Below are positions 10,199-20,868 of a stretch of DNA of 64,000 nt, piece by piece. The translations under genes were made by a program, and so were the position numbers. The notes beneath the pieces are model-generated. The model was not told the origin of the DNA. It ran no database searches and saw only the letters and a program-made list of their open reading frames with translations. Numbering within the stretch: the stretch's first letter is position 1; every line of letters starts with the position of its first letter. The DNA is from Symbiodinium natans (Eukaryota > Sar > Dinophyceae > Suessiales > Symbiodiniaceae), in assembly GCA_905221605.1 (NCBI GenBank), contig CAJNDS010002105.1:186001-250000 (forward strand), given 5' to 3'.

Positions 10199-11023
10199 TC
10201 AATCGTCAGATCTTCTGTGCAATCCAGATGCTGGAGTTGATCCGACGTGGCAACTGTCCAAGATCGATGCTGGCATGTCCAATCGCCCGAAATGAAAGAG
10301 CAGGAGGGCAGAACCAGTGTAGCCGACACTTCTGAGAGGCAGAAGCAAGCCAGGGTCTACGGAGTCCAGAACCGACATGCTGGTGTCCGATCTGGCTATT
10401 CCATTTGCCAGCAAGGTGGCATCCATGCAGGAAAGCTGACGCAAAAGAAGAGACAAACCTAGTTGCAAAGGATCTGAAACAATCAAGAATGCATCGAAGC
10501 ACACAAGCCCAAAAGACATTGGGGCCAAACCTGGCCACCCAATGCCGTGCGATAGCGGAAGGGTCCCCATCTGTGTAGAGTCTGCGGCAGGCAACGATGT
10601 GCAAAAGCCTGCCTTTCCTTTAGCGAATGCAGCTGGACCGGCACAAGCGAGGTACTGCAGCGGCACAGACGGGTCGGAATGGGAAAAGTCTAATGCAAGG
10701 AATGGCAACCCCGATCTTGAAACAGAGAGAAGTGACATCAAAAACTCCAAGCGGCTGAGGCATTGAGGCATTGGAAAGGAGCCCATCATGACTGCGTCGA
10801 ATACAGCTGGGTTCGAACCCAGGAAGGCTCTTCGCACCAAAGGCAAAAAGAGCTCTGGTTGGGCAGGCTGCCTTAACAAAAGAGGTGACCCTGCTATTGC
10901 AAGGTCCAGAGCTGAAAGCCGCAAGCCTAAGCTTGTCCGTATCAGCAGAGGTGATGTGTCCAGATGGCTGAAGCTGCGCAGGGTCGGCAAACTGTCCAAC
11001 AGAACGTTGTAGACCAAAGTCAC
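10199..11023 (-). CDS. Dodecapeptide-repeat ORF, 274 aa, array 3' end
   Basis: This is the last part of block 1 in the direction of reading. Units such as LDSVDPGLLLPL, RSVGYTGSALLL and FHFGRLDMPASI show the three flavours side by side. It ends in a short non-repeat tail with a stop at 10199; beyond that no unit is recognisable. It is in frame with the next segment upstream across one TAG. Confidence 0.5.
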   Translation of the reverse strand: MTLVYNVLLDSLPTLRSFSHLDTSPLLIRTSLGLRLSALDLAIAGSPLLLRQPAQPELFLPLVRRAFLGSNPAVFDAVMMGSFPMPQCLSRLEFLMSLLSVSRSGLPFLALDFSHSDPSVPLQYLACAGPAAFAKGKAGFCTSLPAADSTQMGTLPLSHGIGWPGLAPMSFGLVCFDAFLIVSDPLQLGLSLLLRQLSCMDATLLANGIARSDTSMSVLDSVDPGLLLPLRSVGYTGSALLLFHFGRLDMPASILDSCHVGSTPASGLHRRSDD

Positions 11024-11140
11024 GGAGCCTGACCAGGAGAAAGATCGGACTGAAAAGGAAACGCCTGAATGCAGAAAGTCGGCAGCCGACAGGGTGCTTT
11101 CGAAACAGCTGCCGCCGAAAGCAGGAGGTGGTGAGTCGAT

Positions 11141-12811
11141 CTAGGCAAAACTTCTGATGGAAGGCGATGGGCCCAGTAGTTTGGAGCATGGTGCCGGCAT
11201 GCCTGGCTCCACCCGATGAAGCTTGATGGAGAGCGCGGCCGCTGCGCAGCTGAGGCTGCGCAAGGGAAGCGGGCTCTCCAATTGCAAGAAGTCCAAAACG
11301 AACAGGAGAGACCCTGGGCAGCTCATCCTGCATGTAGGCATGGCTGGACCCGAGTGACCCAGGTTTCGCAGGAAGAGGGACGGTCCAGAGCCGACAAGGT
11401 CCAGAACAAGCAGAGAGAGGTCTGGAAGACCCAGTCTGCACACGAGAAGACTGAAGCCGAGGCAGGTCGTGGACTGCATCGGTGAAGCAGCGCCAAACTC
11501 AAGCATGTCCAGCACCGCCAGGAGAAAATCGAGGTTTGCGCGCGACAGCAGCAGCAGGGATGGGCTCATCCACACAAGTTGCTGCGAGGGAGGCGGGGGA
11601 CCTAAGCCACTGGTGCTCGATGCCAAAGTCACGGGATCCAGTCTGCAGAGACTTCGCGGCGGAGTTGATAGGCCCAAAAGTAGGAAGTCCAGTGCAAACA
11701 TGCTGAACTCAGCTCTAGCCAAGTTCAAGATCAAAATTGTGACGTCGAGCCTCCCGAAGCTGCGCAAAAGAAGGGAGCTGTCAAGCAGCGTGGCCTCCAA
11801 CACCAGCATGGAGGTGTCTAGATGTGAGGATCGCTGCAGTACTAACACAGAGCCCATCCTAGCAAGACCCAGCGCTGATGGGTGGAGCTCTGGGCAAAGT
11901 ATCCCCGACATCGGTGCTAAGCTGTCAGTCCAGGCCAAGCTGCGCAACAATGGCAGAGCACCCAGACCAGCAAAACTACTGGTAGCTGCGGACACGCCTG
12001 GATAAGCAGGGCTCCTGGGAAAAGGTGATGGCCCCGAGTGTAGAAGGTCAAGAACCAAAAAGCTGGCGCCGGCGCAGGACAAGCCGACAGACGAAAAGGG
12101 CACTTCAGCTCGGGCAGAGCCGCGCGCAAGCGGGGCCGAGCCGACTTCGTGGAGATCCAGCACCAAAGTAAAGGAATCCAAACAGCCACTTCCAGAAGAT
12201 GGCAGCACCGGCTCAGCACGGGCGACGCCTCGAAGAGGCGAAAGTGCATCTCCGCGGTAGAAGTCCGAGAGGTCCAAGGAGATGATGCTCCACTTCTTGA
12301 GCTCCTCCAGCTCTAGGAACTGTCCCGACTGGACGAGGCTGCGGGGAAGCAACAATGGCCCCACACTCCAGCAGTCGCAAGTGAACGTGAGGAATCCCAG
12401 CCGAACACCTCTCAACGAAAGAAGGAGCAAGTCTGTCTGTACCGAGCTTCTTATGGCTGAGGAGCTCTCCGAGAATCCAGAATCGAGAACTGTCAAGAAT
12501 ACACCAAGCTGCTGCAAGCTGCAAAGCGCTGGAGAAGCATCTGATTGTGAGATTGCCTGCAACAGCAACAAAGCATCCAGCTGGGCCATGCTGGTGGCCG
12601 GTAAGGCGGCACCTGCGTAAGCAGGACTGTGAGGAAACAGTGGGCTTTCAAGATGCAGGAAGTCGAGGACTGGGATCGCCTTGTGACAGGCGCAGAACGT
12701 CGACACCGAGGGATTGGGACGCATGAGGCTTTGGGCTAACAAAGGCGCCCCCACACTGCCAAAGCTGGAAACAGGGAGGCTGTCAGGTCGAGAGCGTGCC
12801 GGCGCAAGCAA
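11141..12811 (-). CDS. Dodecapeptide-repeat ORF, 556 aa
   Basis: The segment is made almost entirely of 12-residue units, for example VLDLVGSGPSLF followed by LRNLGHSGPAMP. An irregular insertion near 12240-12310 (containing LEELKKWSIISLDL) breaks the period. It is bounded by TGA at 12824 and TAG at 11141, and it shares its frame with both neighbours, so the stops may be sequence errors, intron positions or decay. Confidence 0.5.
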   Translation of the reverse strand: MLAPARSRPDSLPVSSFGSVGAPLLAQSLMRPNPSVSTFCACHKAIPVLDFLHLESPLFPHSPAYAGAALPATSMAQLDALLLLQAISQSDASPALCSLQQLGVFLTVLDSGFSESSSAIRSSVQTDLLLLSLRGVRLGFLTFTCDCWSVGPLLLPRSLVQSGQFLELEELKKWSIISLDLSDFYRGDALSPLRGVARAEPVLPSSGSGCLDSFTLVLDLHEVGSAPLARGSARAEVPFSSVGLSCAGASFLVLDLLHSGPSPFPRSPAYPGVSAATSSFAGLGALPLLRSLAWTDSLAPMSGILCPELHPSALGLARMGSVLVLQRSSHLDTSMLVLEATLLDSSLLLRSFGRLDVTILILNLARAEFSMFALDFLLLGLSTPPRSLCRLDPVTLASSTSGLGPPPPSQQLVWMSPSLLLLSRANLDFLLAVLDMLEFGAASPMQSTTCLGFSLLVCRLGLPDLSLLVLDLVGSGPSLFLRNLGHSGPAMPTCRMSCPGSLLFVLDFLQLESPLPLRSLSCAAAALSIKLHRVEPGMPAPCSKLLGPSPSIRSFA

Positions 12812-12823
12812 GAGAGAACCGAG

Positions 12824-13174
12824 TCAAGAGATCGAATGTGACAACAGAAAGGGCTCGAGATGAGAAGCCTTAAGAGCAGGAAGGGACGGCTCCAGACAAG
12901 CGGGGCTTCGCAAGGACAAAGGGACATCTGGATGCAGAAGGTCTGGGGCAGGTAGGCATGTCTCAGAACGCAGGGCAAGGAGAGATGCAGGCAAGCCACT
13001 GCGTGTGGAGCTTCGTGGAAGTGGCAAGGATCCGAGTCCGGTGAAGTCCAAGGCGAGCATTGAAGAGTCCAGGAAGCCGCTGCCAGAAGCCAGCACGAAG
13101 GCACCAAGACATGTGCAGGGCCGCAGGGATGAAGAACTGCCCGAGAATGAGAAGTCAGGCATGAAGGCGGGCAC
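12824..13174 (-). CDS. Dodecapeptide-repeat segment, 116 aa
   Basis: This is a short open part of the same frame between TAA at 13181 and TGA at 12824. It holds about nine units (for example LDFTGLGSLPLP, RSSTRSGLPASL). It would not be a gene on its own. Confidence 0.45.
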   Translation of the reverse strand: MPAFMPDFSFSGSSSSLRPCTCLGAFVLASGSGFLDSSMLALDFTGLGSLPLPRSSTRSGLPASLLALRSETCLPAPDLLHPDVPLSLRSPACLEPSLPALKASHLEPFLLSHSIS

Positions 13175-13180
13175 GTCTGC

Positions 13181-16100
13181 TTAAGCGGAAGAGCGTGGAA
13201 GCAACAGAACTTCCAAAGAAGCGAAATCCAGAACCAGGGCCGAAGAGTCCAGCCTCAACCCGAGCGCAAACATCGGGGGGCCGTGCCTTTGAAAGCAGCG
13301 AGCAGGAAGGGAAGGGCCAAGTGAGGCCAACCCCGGCACGGCTGCAGCGAAACCCGACCTGACAAGGCCCTGAAGTGATAAGGGGAGTCCTAGATGCAAA
13401 GGATCTGGAGCGGATGGCTTTGGGCCAACACATGCAGGTGAGTGCGGCGACGTCATACTTTCAGTATGAAGGAAGTCCGGGGCAAGCAGCGACTCTTCTA
13501 TCCTTATTGACTTAAAGATGGAGGACGAAGAATCAAAAATTTGCATGCTGCGGACAGACAGGCTGCTGTCGGGCGTCACCCCTTTGCACCGAATTCCATG
13601 GTTGTAGATGGATAGGTAGTCGAATAAATGCATCATTGCCCTCACGGAGAATGAACTGCTAAGTACCGTAAGATCCGGCACAGGCAAAAATGAGCCCAGT
13701 CTCGCCCGCCCCAGCACTGACTGTCTTTCGGATACACGAGTAGACTGTTGTGCAGGCGACAGTGGGTCCAGCGTAGCGTAACTGGTTATAGACAACGATA
13801 AGCACAGCCGGGTGAGTCCTTGAGCCCATGTGAAGCCTGCGTGTGCAAGCTGCTGCACCGGCAAGGACAAGTCAATGTGGACCGAGTCAGATAGCAATGT
13901 CGGGGCGCCGAAACGTACAGAGCTGCGGAAGGACGTCACACTTCCAAAGCAAACGTTGTCCAGCACAAAGGACGCAGGATCTGAACAGGCTGTGCCGGCA
14001 AACAACAAAGGAGAGTCGGAACGATGGTAATTCCGAAGAGGCATCGCGAATCCAAAGGATGACAGATCTAGCGCTGGCGTTATGGAGCCACGCCCATGGC
14101 CCATGGGCGGTGGTGAGGATTCTGGACGAATGAGCTGCTGGAGAGTCAACAACAAGCCCGTCTCTGCAAAGGAAAATGCAGGCATTGTGACACCAAAACG
14201 GATACTTCCAGCAGTCAGTAGGGGCAAGCCTAGTTGCAACTTATTGCGGACGAGCAAAAGAGGCTCTGTCTGCGCAATGTCCAACAGCAGTGAGGTCAGC
14301 TCTAGTTTGGCAGAAGAGCGTAGCAATAGCGGACTGTCAAGGAAAGCGAGATCAAGCGCCAGCAGGAACTCACCCAATTGCAGAGAGCTATAGATAGCAA
14401 ACGAAGAGCCCAGATGCAACGCTGGCCTTGATGGGAAAGCCAATCCCGCCGCCAACCAGCTCAACACTGAGACAGCTAGTTCCAGTCGGGCGTAGTTCCG
14501 CAGGGATGGGGACGGCTCTAATTCCAAGAAATCCAATGCAAGAGCCGCTGAAGCCGAACGAGACGCACAACACGCGGACAAGAATGAGCTGCGCCGGCAT
14601 GTTTGGCGTGCAAGCACCGCAGGGTCAACACTGACGGAGTCTGTCACAGGCATGATAAGTCCTGAACACGCCAACCCACGTAGTGGCATCAAGGAGTTGA
14701 GGTGGGCGTGGTCGAGCAGAGGGAATGAAAGGCCTGGACAAGTGATCCCGGCAATCAAGGTAGAGAAGCCGGCCCATGTAGGGGCCCTTGCAGGCACTAG
14801 AGCTTCCATGTGCAAGCATTGCAAGGCTGAGGGGCTTGAGGCTGAGCAAGCAAAGCTCTGCAAAGGCAACGAGAGATCGAGCTGAGCCGCGTCGAGAAGT
14901 ACCAAGAAAGTACCACACCGTGCCCAAGATGCTAACAAGATAGACGAACCAGGCTTTGCAGAACTTCGCACCGAGACTGAACTCTCTATCCACGCCATCT
15001 CAACTAGTGAAATGCGCACGTCGAGTCTTGACATGCTGCGCATCAGTGCTGAGCTGGCCATGTTGCATTGGTCACACGGCAAAAAACTTAGACCTGTCCG
15101 CACGCGACCGGAAATTAGCACGTACGTGCCCAGCTTTGCAAAGTTTCGCGGAGGGAAAGCTGTACCAGGATGCAAGAGGTCCAGGATCGACAGCATGTCA
15201 TCTCCACGGGCAAGCTGTGAAGACAGCGGGGGACTGTCCAGTTGGCAGGAGCTCCTTGCAGATGGAGCTGAACCAGTGTTCACACGGTCTGGTGATGGTA
15301 GCTGGGAATCGGCTCTGCTGGTGGCAAGTGCGAATGGTGATGCCTCTAGCTGTGTCCAAGACCGCAAAGACATCGGTAGGCCCAGCTCGGTGGACTGGAG
15401 AGTTGGTGACTGCAAGCCCAGGCGGGAGAGGCTCCGAGCAGATGCTGGCAAGGCCACGTGACAGCAGTCAAAAGCTGGCACCGGAAGCCCCACCAGTGCA
15501 AGTCTGGAAACGGAAGACGGTGACTCCGAACATCCAAGCTGCTGCAATGAAGCAGAACTGTCCACAACCGCATGGTCCAGGAGCGAGAGTGTGAAGTCCA
15601 ACCCAATTCTGCTAGTCAAAAGCAAGGCAGAACCCATGCGAGCCAACTGATGAAGTGGAACAGGAACACCAGCAGTCCCGGAATCCGACACGGAAGACGG
15701 CACCTCCAAGCGACCAGAGCCCAGAATCAGCAAGGCGGAGGCACATGCGCAGAAGCTACGAATCAACGACAACAGCTCCAAAGAAGCATGATCTGACGCC
15801 AAGATCGGGGAACCATACCGAGCACAGCAAGACACCAGAAATCCAGATTCTGGGCGGGCAGCACTCATCACGAACAAAGATTCGCCCACGTTCCAAACAC
15901 CGTCTTTCTGGGCAAACGCGCCAACCAGCAACATAAGCGGGCCAAAGCGGAAAAGGCTTCGGGTTGATGGAATAGCTTCTGGAGATGCAGTATCCAAGAT
16001 AGAGGCCGCCAAGCCCAAGCATGCCGCGCTCTGCAAGGACATCAGCAGACCCGAGTGCAGAAAGTCGAGTGCAGAAAGCAAGGAGTCAAACGTGCTGAAA

Positions 16101-16726
16101 CCGGGAGCTGTCGGTGGGGAGCCCACCTGGGAACAGCACCGAAGAGACAGCAAAGGAATGTGCCCGAAGTCAGTGGTAGACAAGAACAGATCTGGGCGAG
16201 CGTGAGTATCGATGGAGAGACGAACTCCCAGGCAGGCCAAGCGCCGAAGAAACAACAAAGTACCAACCAGGCAGAAATCGCATGCTGGCACAGTCAGCTC
16301 CAGCCTACAAAGTCCACAAGCGAGCAGGACAGCTTCTGCCCAACTGAGCTTCTGCAAAACCATGGGCAATCCGACGTGTGCCATGTCTGGCATCGGCAAA
16401 CTTGGACCTGCGCACACCAAGCTCCGTAGCAACAGGCTGCTTTCGAAGGTCACAGCATCTAACGCGGGGAGGCTAGAATCTGGCTGCAAGCAACTCTGCA
16501 CAGGCATGGATGTACCGAACTCACAGAAGTCAGGAGCGAAGACGACCAAACCCAGCTGTGAGAAGCTGCGCAAGGGCGAAAAGGATCCGGAGTGGCAGTT
16601 GCCGCACGCAGGCGCTGCTGTATCAGGTTGCAGGAAGGACCGTGCTGACAGCACCGACCCCATTTGCGTGCTGTCCGGAAGAGGTGGCAAAACTTCTGAG
16701 CGAGAGAGCATTCTTGAGGGCAGCAC
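13181..16726 (-). CDS. Dodecapeptide-repeat ORF, 1181 aa, with a conserved internal block
   Basis: This is the longest open frame in the window: close to a hundred units in a single frame without a stop over 3.5 kb. Such length is unlikely for non-coding sequence at this GC content unless the repeat itself lacks stop codons in this frame. Around 13530-13640 the period gives way to a distinct segment containing LFDYLSIYNHGIRCKGVTP and DSSLSVRSM, which looks less diverged than the surrounding units. There is no signal peptide or membrane-protein layout; the hydrophobic stretches are interrupted every 12 residues by polar or charged residues, more like a beta-solenoid or fibre. The function is unknown. 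Confidence 0.55.
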   Translation of the reverse strand: MLPSRMLSRSEVLPPLPDSTQMGSVLSARSFLQPDTAAPACGNCHSGSFSPLRSFSQLGLVVFAPDFCEFGTSMPVQSCLQPDSSLPALDAVTFESSLLLRSLVCAGPSLPMPDMAHVGLPMVLQKLSWAEAVLLACGLCRLELTVPACDFCLVGTLLFLRRLACLGVRLSIDTHARPDLFLSTTDFGHIPLLSLRCCSQVGSPPTAPGFSTFDSLLSALDFLHSGLLMSLQSAACLGLAASILDTASPEAIPSTRSLFRFGPLMLLVGAFAQKDGVWNVGESLFVMSAARPESGFLVSCCARYGSPILASDHASLELLSLIRSFCACASALLILGSGRLEVPSSVSDSGTAGVPVPLHQLARMGSALLLTSRIGLDFTLSLLDHAVVDSSASLQQLGCSESPSSVSRLALVGLPVPAFDCCHVALPASARSLSRLGLQSPTLQSTELGLPMSLRSWTQLEASPFALATSRADSQLPSPDRVNTGSAPSARSSCQLDSPPLSSQLARGDDMLSILDLLHPGTAFPPRNFAKLGTYVLISGRVRTGLSFLPCDQCNMASSALMRSMSRLDVRISLVEMAWIESSVSVRSSAKPGSSILLASWARCGTFLVLLDAAQLDLSLPLQSFACSASSPSALQCLHMEALVPARAPTWAGFSTLIAGITCPGLSFPLLDHAHLNSLMPLRGLACSGLIMPVTDSVSVDPAVLARQTCRRSSFLSACCASRSASAALALDFLELEPSPSLRNYARLELAVSVLSWLAAGLAFPSRPALHLGSSFAIYSSLQLGEFLLALDLAFLDSPLLLRSSAKLELTSLLLDIAQTEPLLLVRNKLQLGLPLLTAGSIRFGVTMPAFSFAETGLLLTLQQLIRPESSPPPMGHGRGSITPALDLSSFGFAMPLRNYHRSDSPLLFAGTACSDPASFVLDNVCFGSVTSFRSSVRFGAPTLLSDSVHIDLSLPVQQLAHAGFTWAQGLTRLCLSLSITSYATLDPLSPAQQSTRVSERQSVLGRARLGSFLPVPDLTVLSSSFSVRAMMHLFDYLSIYNHGIRCKGVTPDSSLSVRSMQIFDSSSSIFKSIRIEESLLAPDFLHTESMTSPHSPACVGPKPSAPDPLHLGLPLSLQGLVRSGFAAAVPGLASLGPSLPARCFQRHGPPMFALGLRLDSSALVLDFASLEVLLLPRSSA

Positions 16727-16807
16727 TGCGCCAGCTATGCTGAAGTCAAGGACTGACAGGCGTGGACCCGTCTTTCCGGCTCCAGGAAGAGGTGGAGTGC
16801 TGCCAAG

Positions 16808-17434
16808 TTACATGGACGTTTGAGCAGATGAAAATGCCTCGAAAGACGAGGAGTCCAATGCAGATGGCGCAGCACCCGATCTGGAAAAACTTCTAACAGA
16901 TGGAGCACAGACGTCCACAGAGTCCAATGCTGGAGCAACCAGGCCCAGTTGAAGACGTCCAGCGGACAAGGAACTGCCTGACTGTGCCGAGCTATGCGAT
17001 ATCGAAGACAGGTCAAGGCATGCAAAGTCCGGAGTTGAGGCGCACAAACCTAGTCTCTGGAAGCTACGAAGGGTCAGCAGGCTCCCTATGTTCATGGCAT
17101 GAGGCACCAAGACAGTCACACCCAAACGAGCACCGCCAATAGCAAGCATCGGCACCCCCAAGCAAGCCAACTGCTGCAGCAAAGCAAACGCTCCCACCTT
17201 GCATGTGTCGAGAACAAGCACTGCCAAAGCCGCATGCACTGCACGTGGTGCTGAAAAGAGCGAGTCTAGCCATGCAGGATGTCGGGAAAACATCAGAGAC
17301 CCTGAGTGCAAAGAATCCAGCGCTGGCAGCAAAATCGCCATTCGCGCGCATGCGATCGCAGAAGCCAGTGCTCCTGGTCTTCCAAATCCACGTAGCATCA
17401 CAAAGGAGCCGACCTGTCCAGGAGCTGAGAGCAC
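16808..17434 (-). CDS. Dodecapeptide-repeat segment, 208 aa, 5' end of block 1
   Basis: This is the first part of block 1 in reading order, in the same frame as the 1181-codon ORF but separated by a TAA at 16808. Units such as LDSLHSGSLMFS and RHPAWLDSLFSA are clear. Upstream (17435 onward) the period fades. Confidence 0.45.
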   Translation of the reverse strand: MLSAPGQVGSFVMLRGFGRPGALASAIACARMAILLPALDSLHSGSLMFSRHPAWLDSLFSAPRAVHAALAVLVLDTCKVGAFALLQQLACLGVPMLAIGGARLGVTVLVPHAMNIGSLLTLRSFQRLGLCASTPDFACLDLSSISHSSAQSGSSLSAGRLQLGLVAPALDSVDVCAPSVRSFSRSGAAPSALDSSSFEAFSSAQTSM

Positions 17435-19332
17435 GACAAGAGTGTATTCTCAAGTGTCTACTCAAGTATACTCGCTGCATCCCCCCAGCCTGAACAGAGT
17501 TCAGTACTGCTGGAGCGGCATCTAACCTGGGAGATCCAACTCCAACTCAGTGCTTCTTCTCGGTACTTTCGGCATCTTTAGCCCTCCGAGCCTTGTCCGA
17601 CTGTGCAATGACAGCAATGGACCCGCGTCCATGGAGTTGCACAGAGGCCTTAGCAGCTGTGTCCGTCAGAAGCTGCTACAGACTGCGAGTGATCCGGAGA
17701 TATTGAGATTAATGAGAGGCTGACAGCGCCGGGCCAGGTCAGACCACACCAAAGGCGAAAAGAAGTGATGCCAGTCTCAACCTTGGCTCTGTACTCCATC
17801 GAGGCATGGCTGAGTACCGTGACCCGGCTTTGTAAGTACCCAGGTATCTTGTCTGACAGCAGTTCTGCCCATAACTGATGGCACATTGGTGCGCGGTCCA
17901 TTGACCCTCACGTTTGCTGGGCTACAGCGGATTGTACTTTCACAAGGCGAAGGTAATTATGGACCCGCCGAGGAACACATTGCGCAACGGCAGAGAAGGG
18001 TCAAGGTGTAGAACACCAGGAGCTGGAGTAGATGGGCCAAGCCCTGCTGCACCAAGCGCAGCAAGAGGAGGGCCTGCATGGGTCCAGGAACGTGCCGAGA
18101 TCGGCAATCCTGGAGCTGGCATGGGTGTCTATTTGGTGTGCAAGTCTGGAAGTAAGTGAATCTCGTAAAATGTCGTGAATGACCGCGGTCGATTCAATTT
18201 CGGCTACAGGTCCTGGACGTGCAAAGTCACAAGCTGGCAGCAGCGCATCCGATCTCGCCATAGAAGCAACCAGCATAGCGGAGCCCGAACGTGCGTAGTC
18301 TCTCCTTGGAGCATGGCAGATGCGCGACGGCCTGTGCCAAACATGTACTGTCAAGGTTGGTTCCCCAGGTTCCCCTCCACTCGCCCCAGATGCTTTCAGT
18401 TCGATTCAGAGACTTGCTCCTGAGATCATGCGGATGTTCCCTCAAAGTCTTGAAACGTCCATGCCCTCAGAATGGACTTTGAAAACATCAAAACACCAGC
18501 CCAAACGTGACCAGATGTGACCAACGACAGAGAATTGGGGGCAAATGCGTGGAAGTCACAACAGGCTACCGCACAACAGACCAAAGAGAGGCAGGCTATT
18601 TTAGGGCAGTTGTCAGAAGCATGCTGCTGCCGGCAGCAGCAGAGTCCTTGGATTGAGCGGGCTCTGGGTTTTGCATTCGGATATCGCCAAGTCAAAACAC
18701 AAACGGTCCATTCAGAAGCCCAGGCGCCGAAGCCATGGGAGCAGAGCCAGCCCGAACCAGGCCAACGGCAGACAGGATGGACCCCGGCCGCTTCAGGCCC
18801 TGGATGGGAAGCGCTGGAGTTGGCTATGGGGCTATAGCTATGGGGAGGGGTGATGTAAAGCCGAGCCAAGGAGAGGGGAAGGCGCGAAGCAACAGCTTGG
18901 ACAGCTTGGGCCTGCAGAGTCAGCAGAATGCCAGGATCGCTAAAGTCCTTGCAGGGAGTGTCTGACTTCATGCCTGTGCTTTCGGAGAGTATAACTCATC
19001 AGCATTCATCGCATAGCCACCTTACAGCCCCCCAAGTTACTATGCAGCTTCTGGCTGTCCAGCACTGGAATCAGCAGCTCGGGCCGACCGTCTCCTGGTG
19101 CTACGAAGGCCAAGCCTGAACCTTAGACAAGGATCTGGCCACCACCAAATACCACCTACTCTATCCTTGGTGTCTGGAAAAAGCAATTCTTAGGTTCTTA
19201 GCTGAGTTTGGAGGCAAGCGGCGCAAGCATGTGTGCAGCGGTGGCAGCGAGCCAGGGCAAGCTGACGAAAAAGCCGCCAGGACGGAGTCAGGTCGACTGA
19301 TGCCTCCAGCAACTCTCAAGCAAAGCGAGAAA

Positions 19333-19346
19333 GGGGGGGGGGGGGG
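19333..19346. repeat. Poly-G tract (14 G)
   Basis: This is a run of fourteen G residues on the plus strand in non-coding surroundings. Confidence 0.95.
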
Positions 19347-19990
19347 CATATCCGAAGCCCCAGAGCACATCGCCGGACTTTAAGGCCCGGTCTCCGCAAG
19401 AATGGTGAACTTCCTGACCTTGGCTGCAGAGCCTCACATCCCAGACCTGCTCGGACCTTGAGTTAGCTTCACAGCGCAGCCCAGCCGCGTGGTGAAGTCC
19501 AACGCAAGGGCAGAGCTCTCCGGACGAGCGCCAGGAGCAAACGTCAAAGGCCCAGGTCCTCATAGAATGCCGGGAATGCCCAGAATTCTTGCTTGTGCCG
19601 ATATTCTTGTGATGACTGCTAGCATCTGTTTACCCGACTCACCAAAGGTGGAGACAAGGCAGCGACGAAGAGGGCTTCTTGGGGGCGGCGAGCTCTCAAG
19701 GTGACTCAGCGCGAGAACCTTGTCACCCCGGAGCGCTCATGTCTCGGGCAGCAGGTCCAAGAAAGATGAGTCCCTGGCTGAAGCAAGTGTCCCCGCTCAA
19801 CTGAAGCACTGGATGAGCACCGGAAGGTCGGCACCTTTAGCCACTTGGCAGCTTCTTGATAAGGCTGTAAGACTGTGAGACTGCAAGGCATGCCAGCCCA
19901 AAATAAGGCCGCTGGCTGGAGTGGTCGGGCACTGGAGGGAACAAGTCCAGCTGTATGCGGCCCATGACAGATGGCGAAAAGCTCGGCCTG

Positions 19991-20018
19991 GCCCAAAGTG
20001 CCCAAAGTGCCCAAAGTG
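19991..20018. repeat. 9-mer tandem repeat
   Basis: Three adjacent exact copies of a 9-mer (CCCAAAGTG) are present. On the minus strand they read as repeated Leu-Gly-Thr. Confidence 0.9.
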
Positions 20019-20868
20019 CAACGCTGAAACCCCAACAAACAAAACATAAACACCAAAAAGGCATCTGGGACTCGAGGGCTGGCCTGCCGGAGCTTCGTGG
20101 GAGCGGAGACGCATCCATGGAGGCGGAGGCCAGCACAGACGCCACCTGAGAGGCAACTTTTGTGCAAAGGATATCTGGGTAGTTTATTGGGCAGGAATGG
20201 GCAGGATATGGGGTAGACTGCGACTGTGACTGTGCTTTTCTCCAAGCTCTGAGAAGCTCTGGGGCACAAGCTGAACCATGCCATGCTGTGCTCCGCAGCA
20301 CCAGAAAGGACTCTGTCGACGACCATCCTCAAGTTTTTGCTGGGCTACCTGGCATAAACACGCTCGCAGGAACTCCCTGCCTAGCATGCTCAACGATGAC
20401 TCCAGTCTGGCAATACCTTGGCGCAAGAAAACTGCAATTGACGCTGGAAGCGTCCACCGATCGTTTGATCTTGCGGGCTGCAGAACTTCCCAACAAGGCT
20501 CAGCGCAGGACTGCACGCAGCTGTGGCGGGATCCAACTTTGATGAGGAGCGAGGCAGCAGCAGCACTTCCAACTGTCAAGAGAACTTACAGTCAACTAAC
20601 AGGCTGCCGTCTCTGTAATTGATACATGCGGTTTTGTCACGACTACAGCACCACGGGCCTTCAGAAAATCTGTGACTGAGGGTGAGAGGCCTGGTCTGGA
20701 CCTACAGCGCACAAGCTCGCACAGACAGGCACAAATTGGCACAAACAGACCGCAGACCGCACCGCAGGAACTCCAACCGGTGCTGCAGATCTGAGGTGTG
20801 AGCAAACCAACGACTGCCTGAAAGGAGAAGGTTTCAAGGAGAGTGTGAAAGCTCACACTCTATCAACC

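Larger units (their letters stand above)
10199..17434 (-). repeat. Dodecapeptide coding-repeat array, block 1 (7.2 kb)
   Basis: About 200 degenerate 36-bp units stand in tandem. On the minus strand they encode 12-residue units of two main flavours: one ending in -LD(F/L/S) and one ending in -LRS(F/L). A third, variable flavour is interspersed, so pairs (24) and triplets (36 residues) alternate. Leu, Ser, Gly, Ala, Pro and Arg dominate. The same minus frame stays open across the whole block except for four stops: TAA at 16808, TAA at 13181, TGA at 12824 and TAG at 11141. On the plus strand, recurring GAAGTCCAG and AAGCTGCGCA words mark the two unit types. I recall similar Leu/Ser/Arg/Gly dodecapeptide ORFs from dinoflagellate gene models, but cannot check this. 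Confidence 0.93.
17435..20868. other. Non-coding stretch with scattered array remnants
   Basis: Degenerate minus-strand dodecapeptides recur at about 17940-18330 (LDPSLPLRN, LGPSTPAPG) and at about 20040-20120 and 20390-20580 (MDASPLPRSSGRP, LPRSSSKLDPA). A 14-G run sits at 19333-19346. Three exact copies of GCCCAAAGT sit at about 19991-20018. No gene is supported. The stretch is compatible with introns of the repeat gene. Confidence 0.55.

Noticed and set aside
10795-10825. tRNA T-arm-like GGGTTCGAACCC palindrome
   Set aside because: There is no A box or cloverleaf upstream, and the sequence is part of the dodecapeptide array.
19706-20332. Minus-strand ORF of 208 codons as a gene
   Set aside because: It combines decayed dodecapeptides with the 9-mer repeat, and overlapping frames are equally open.
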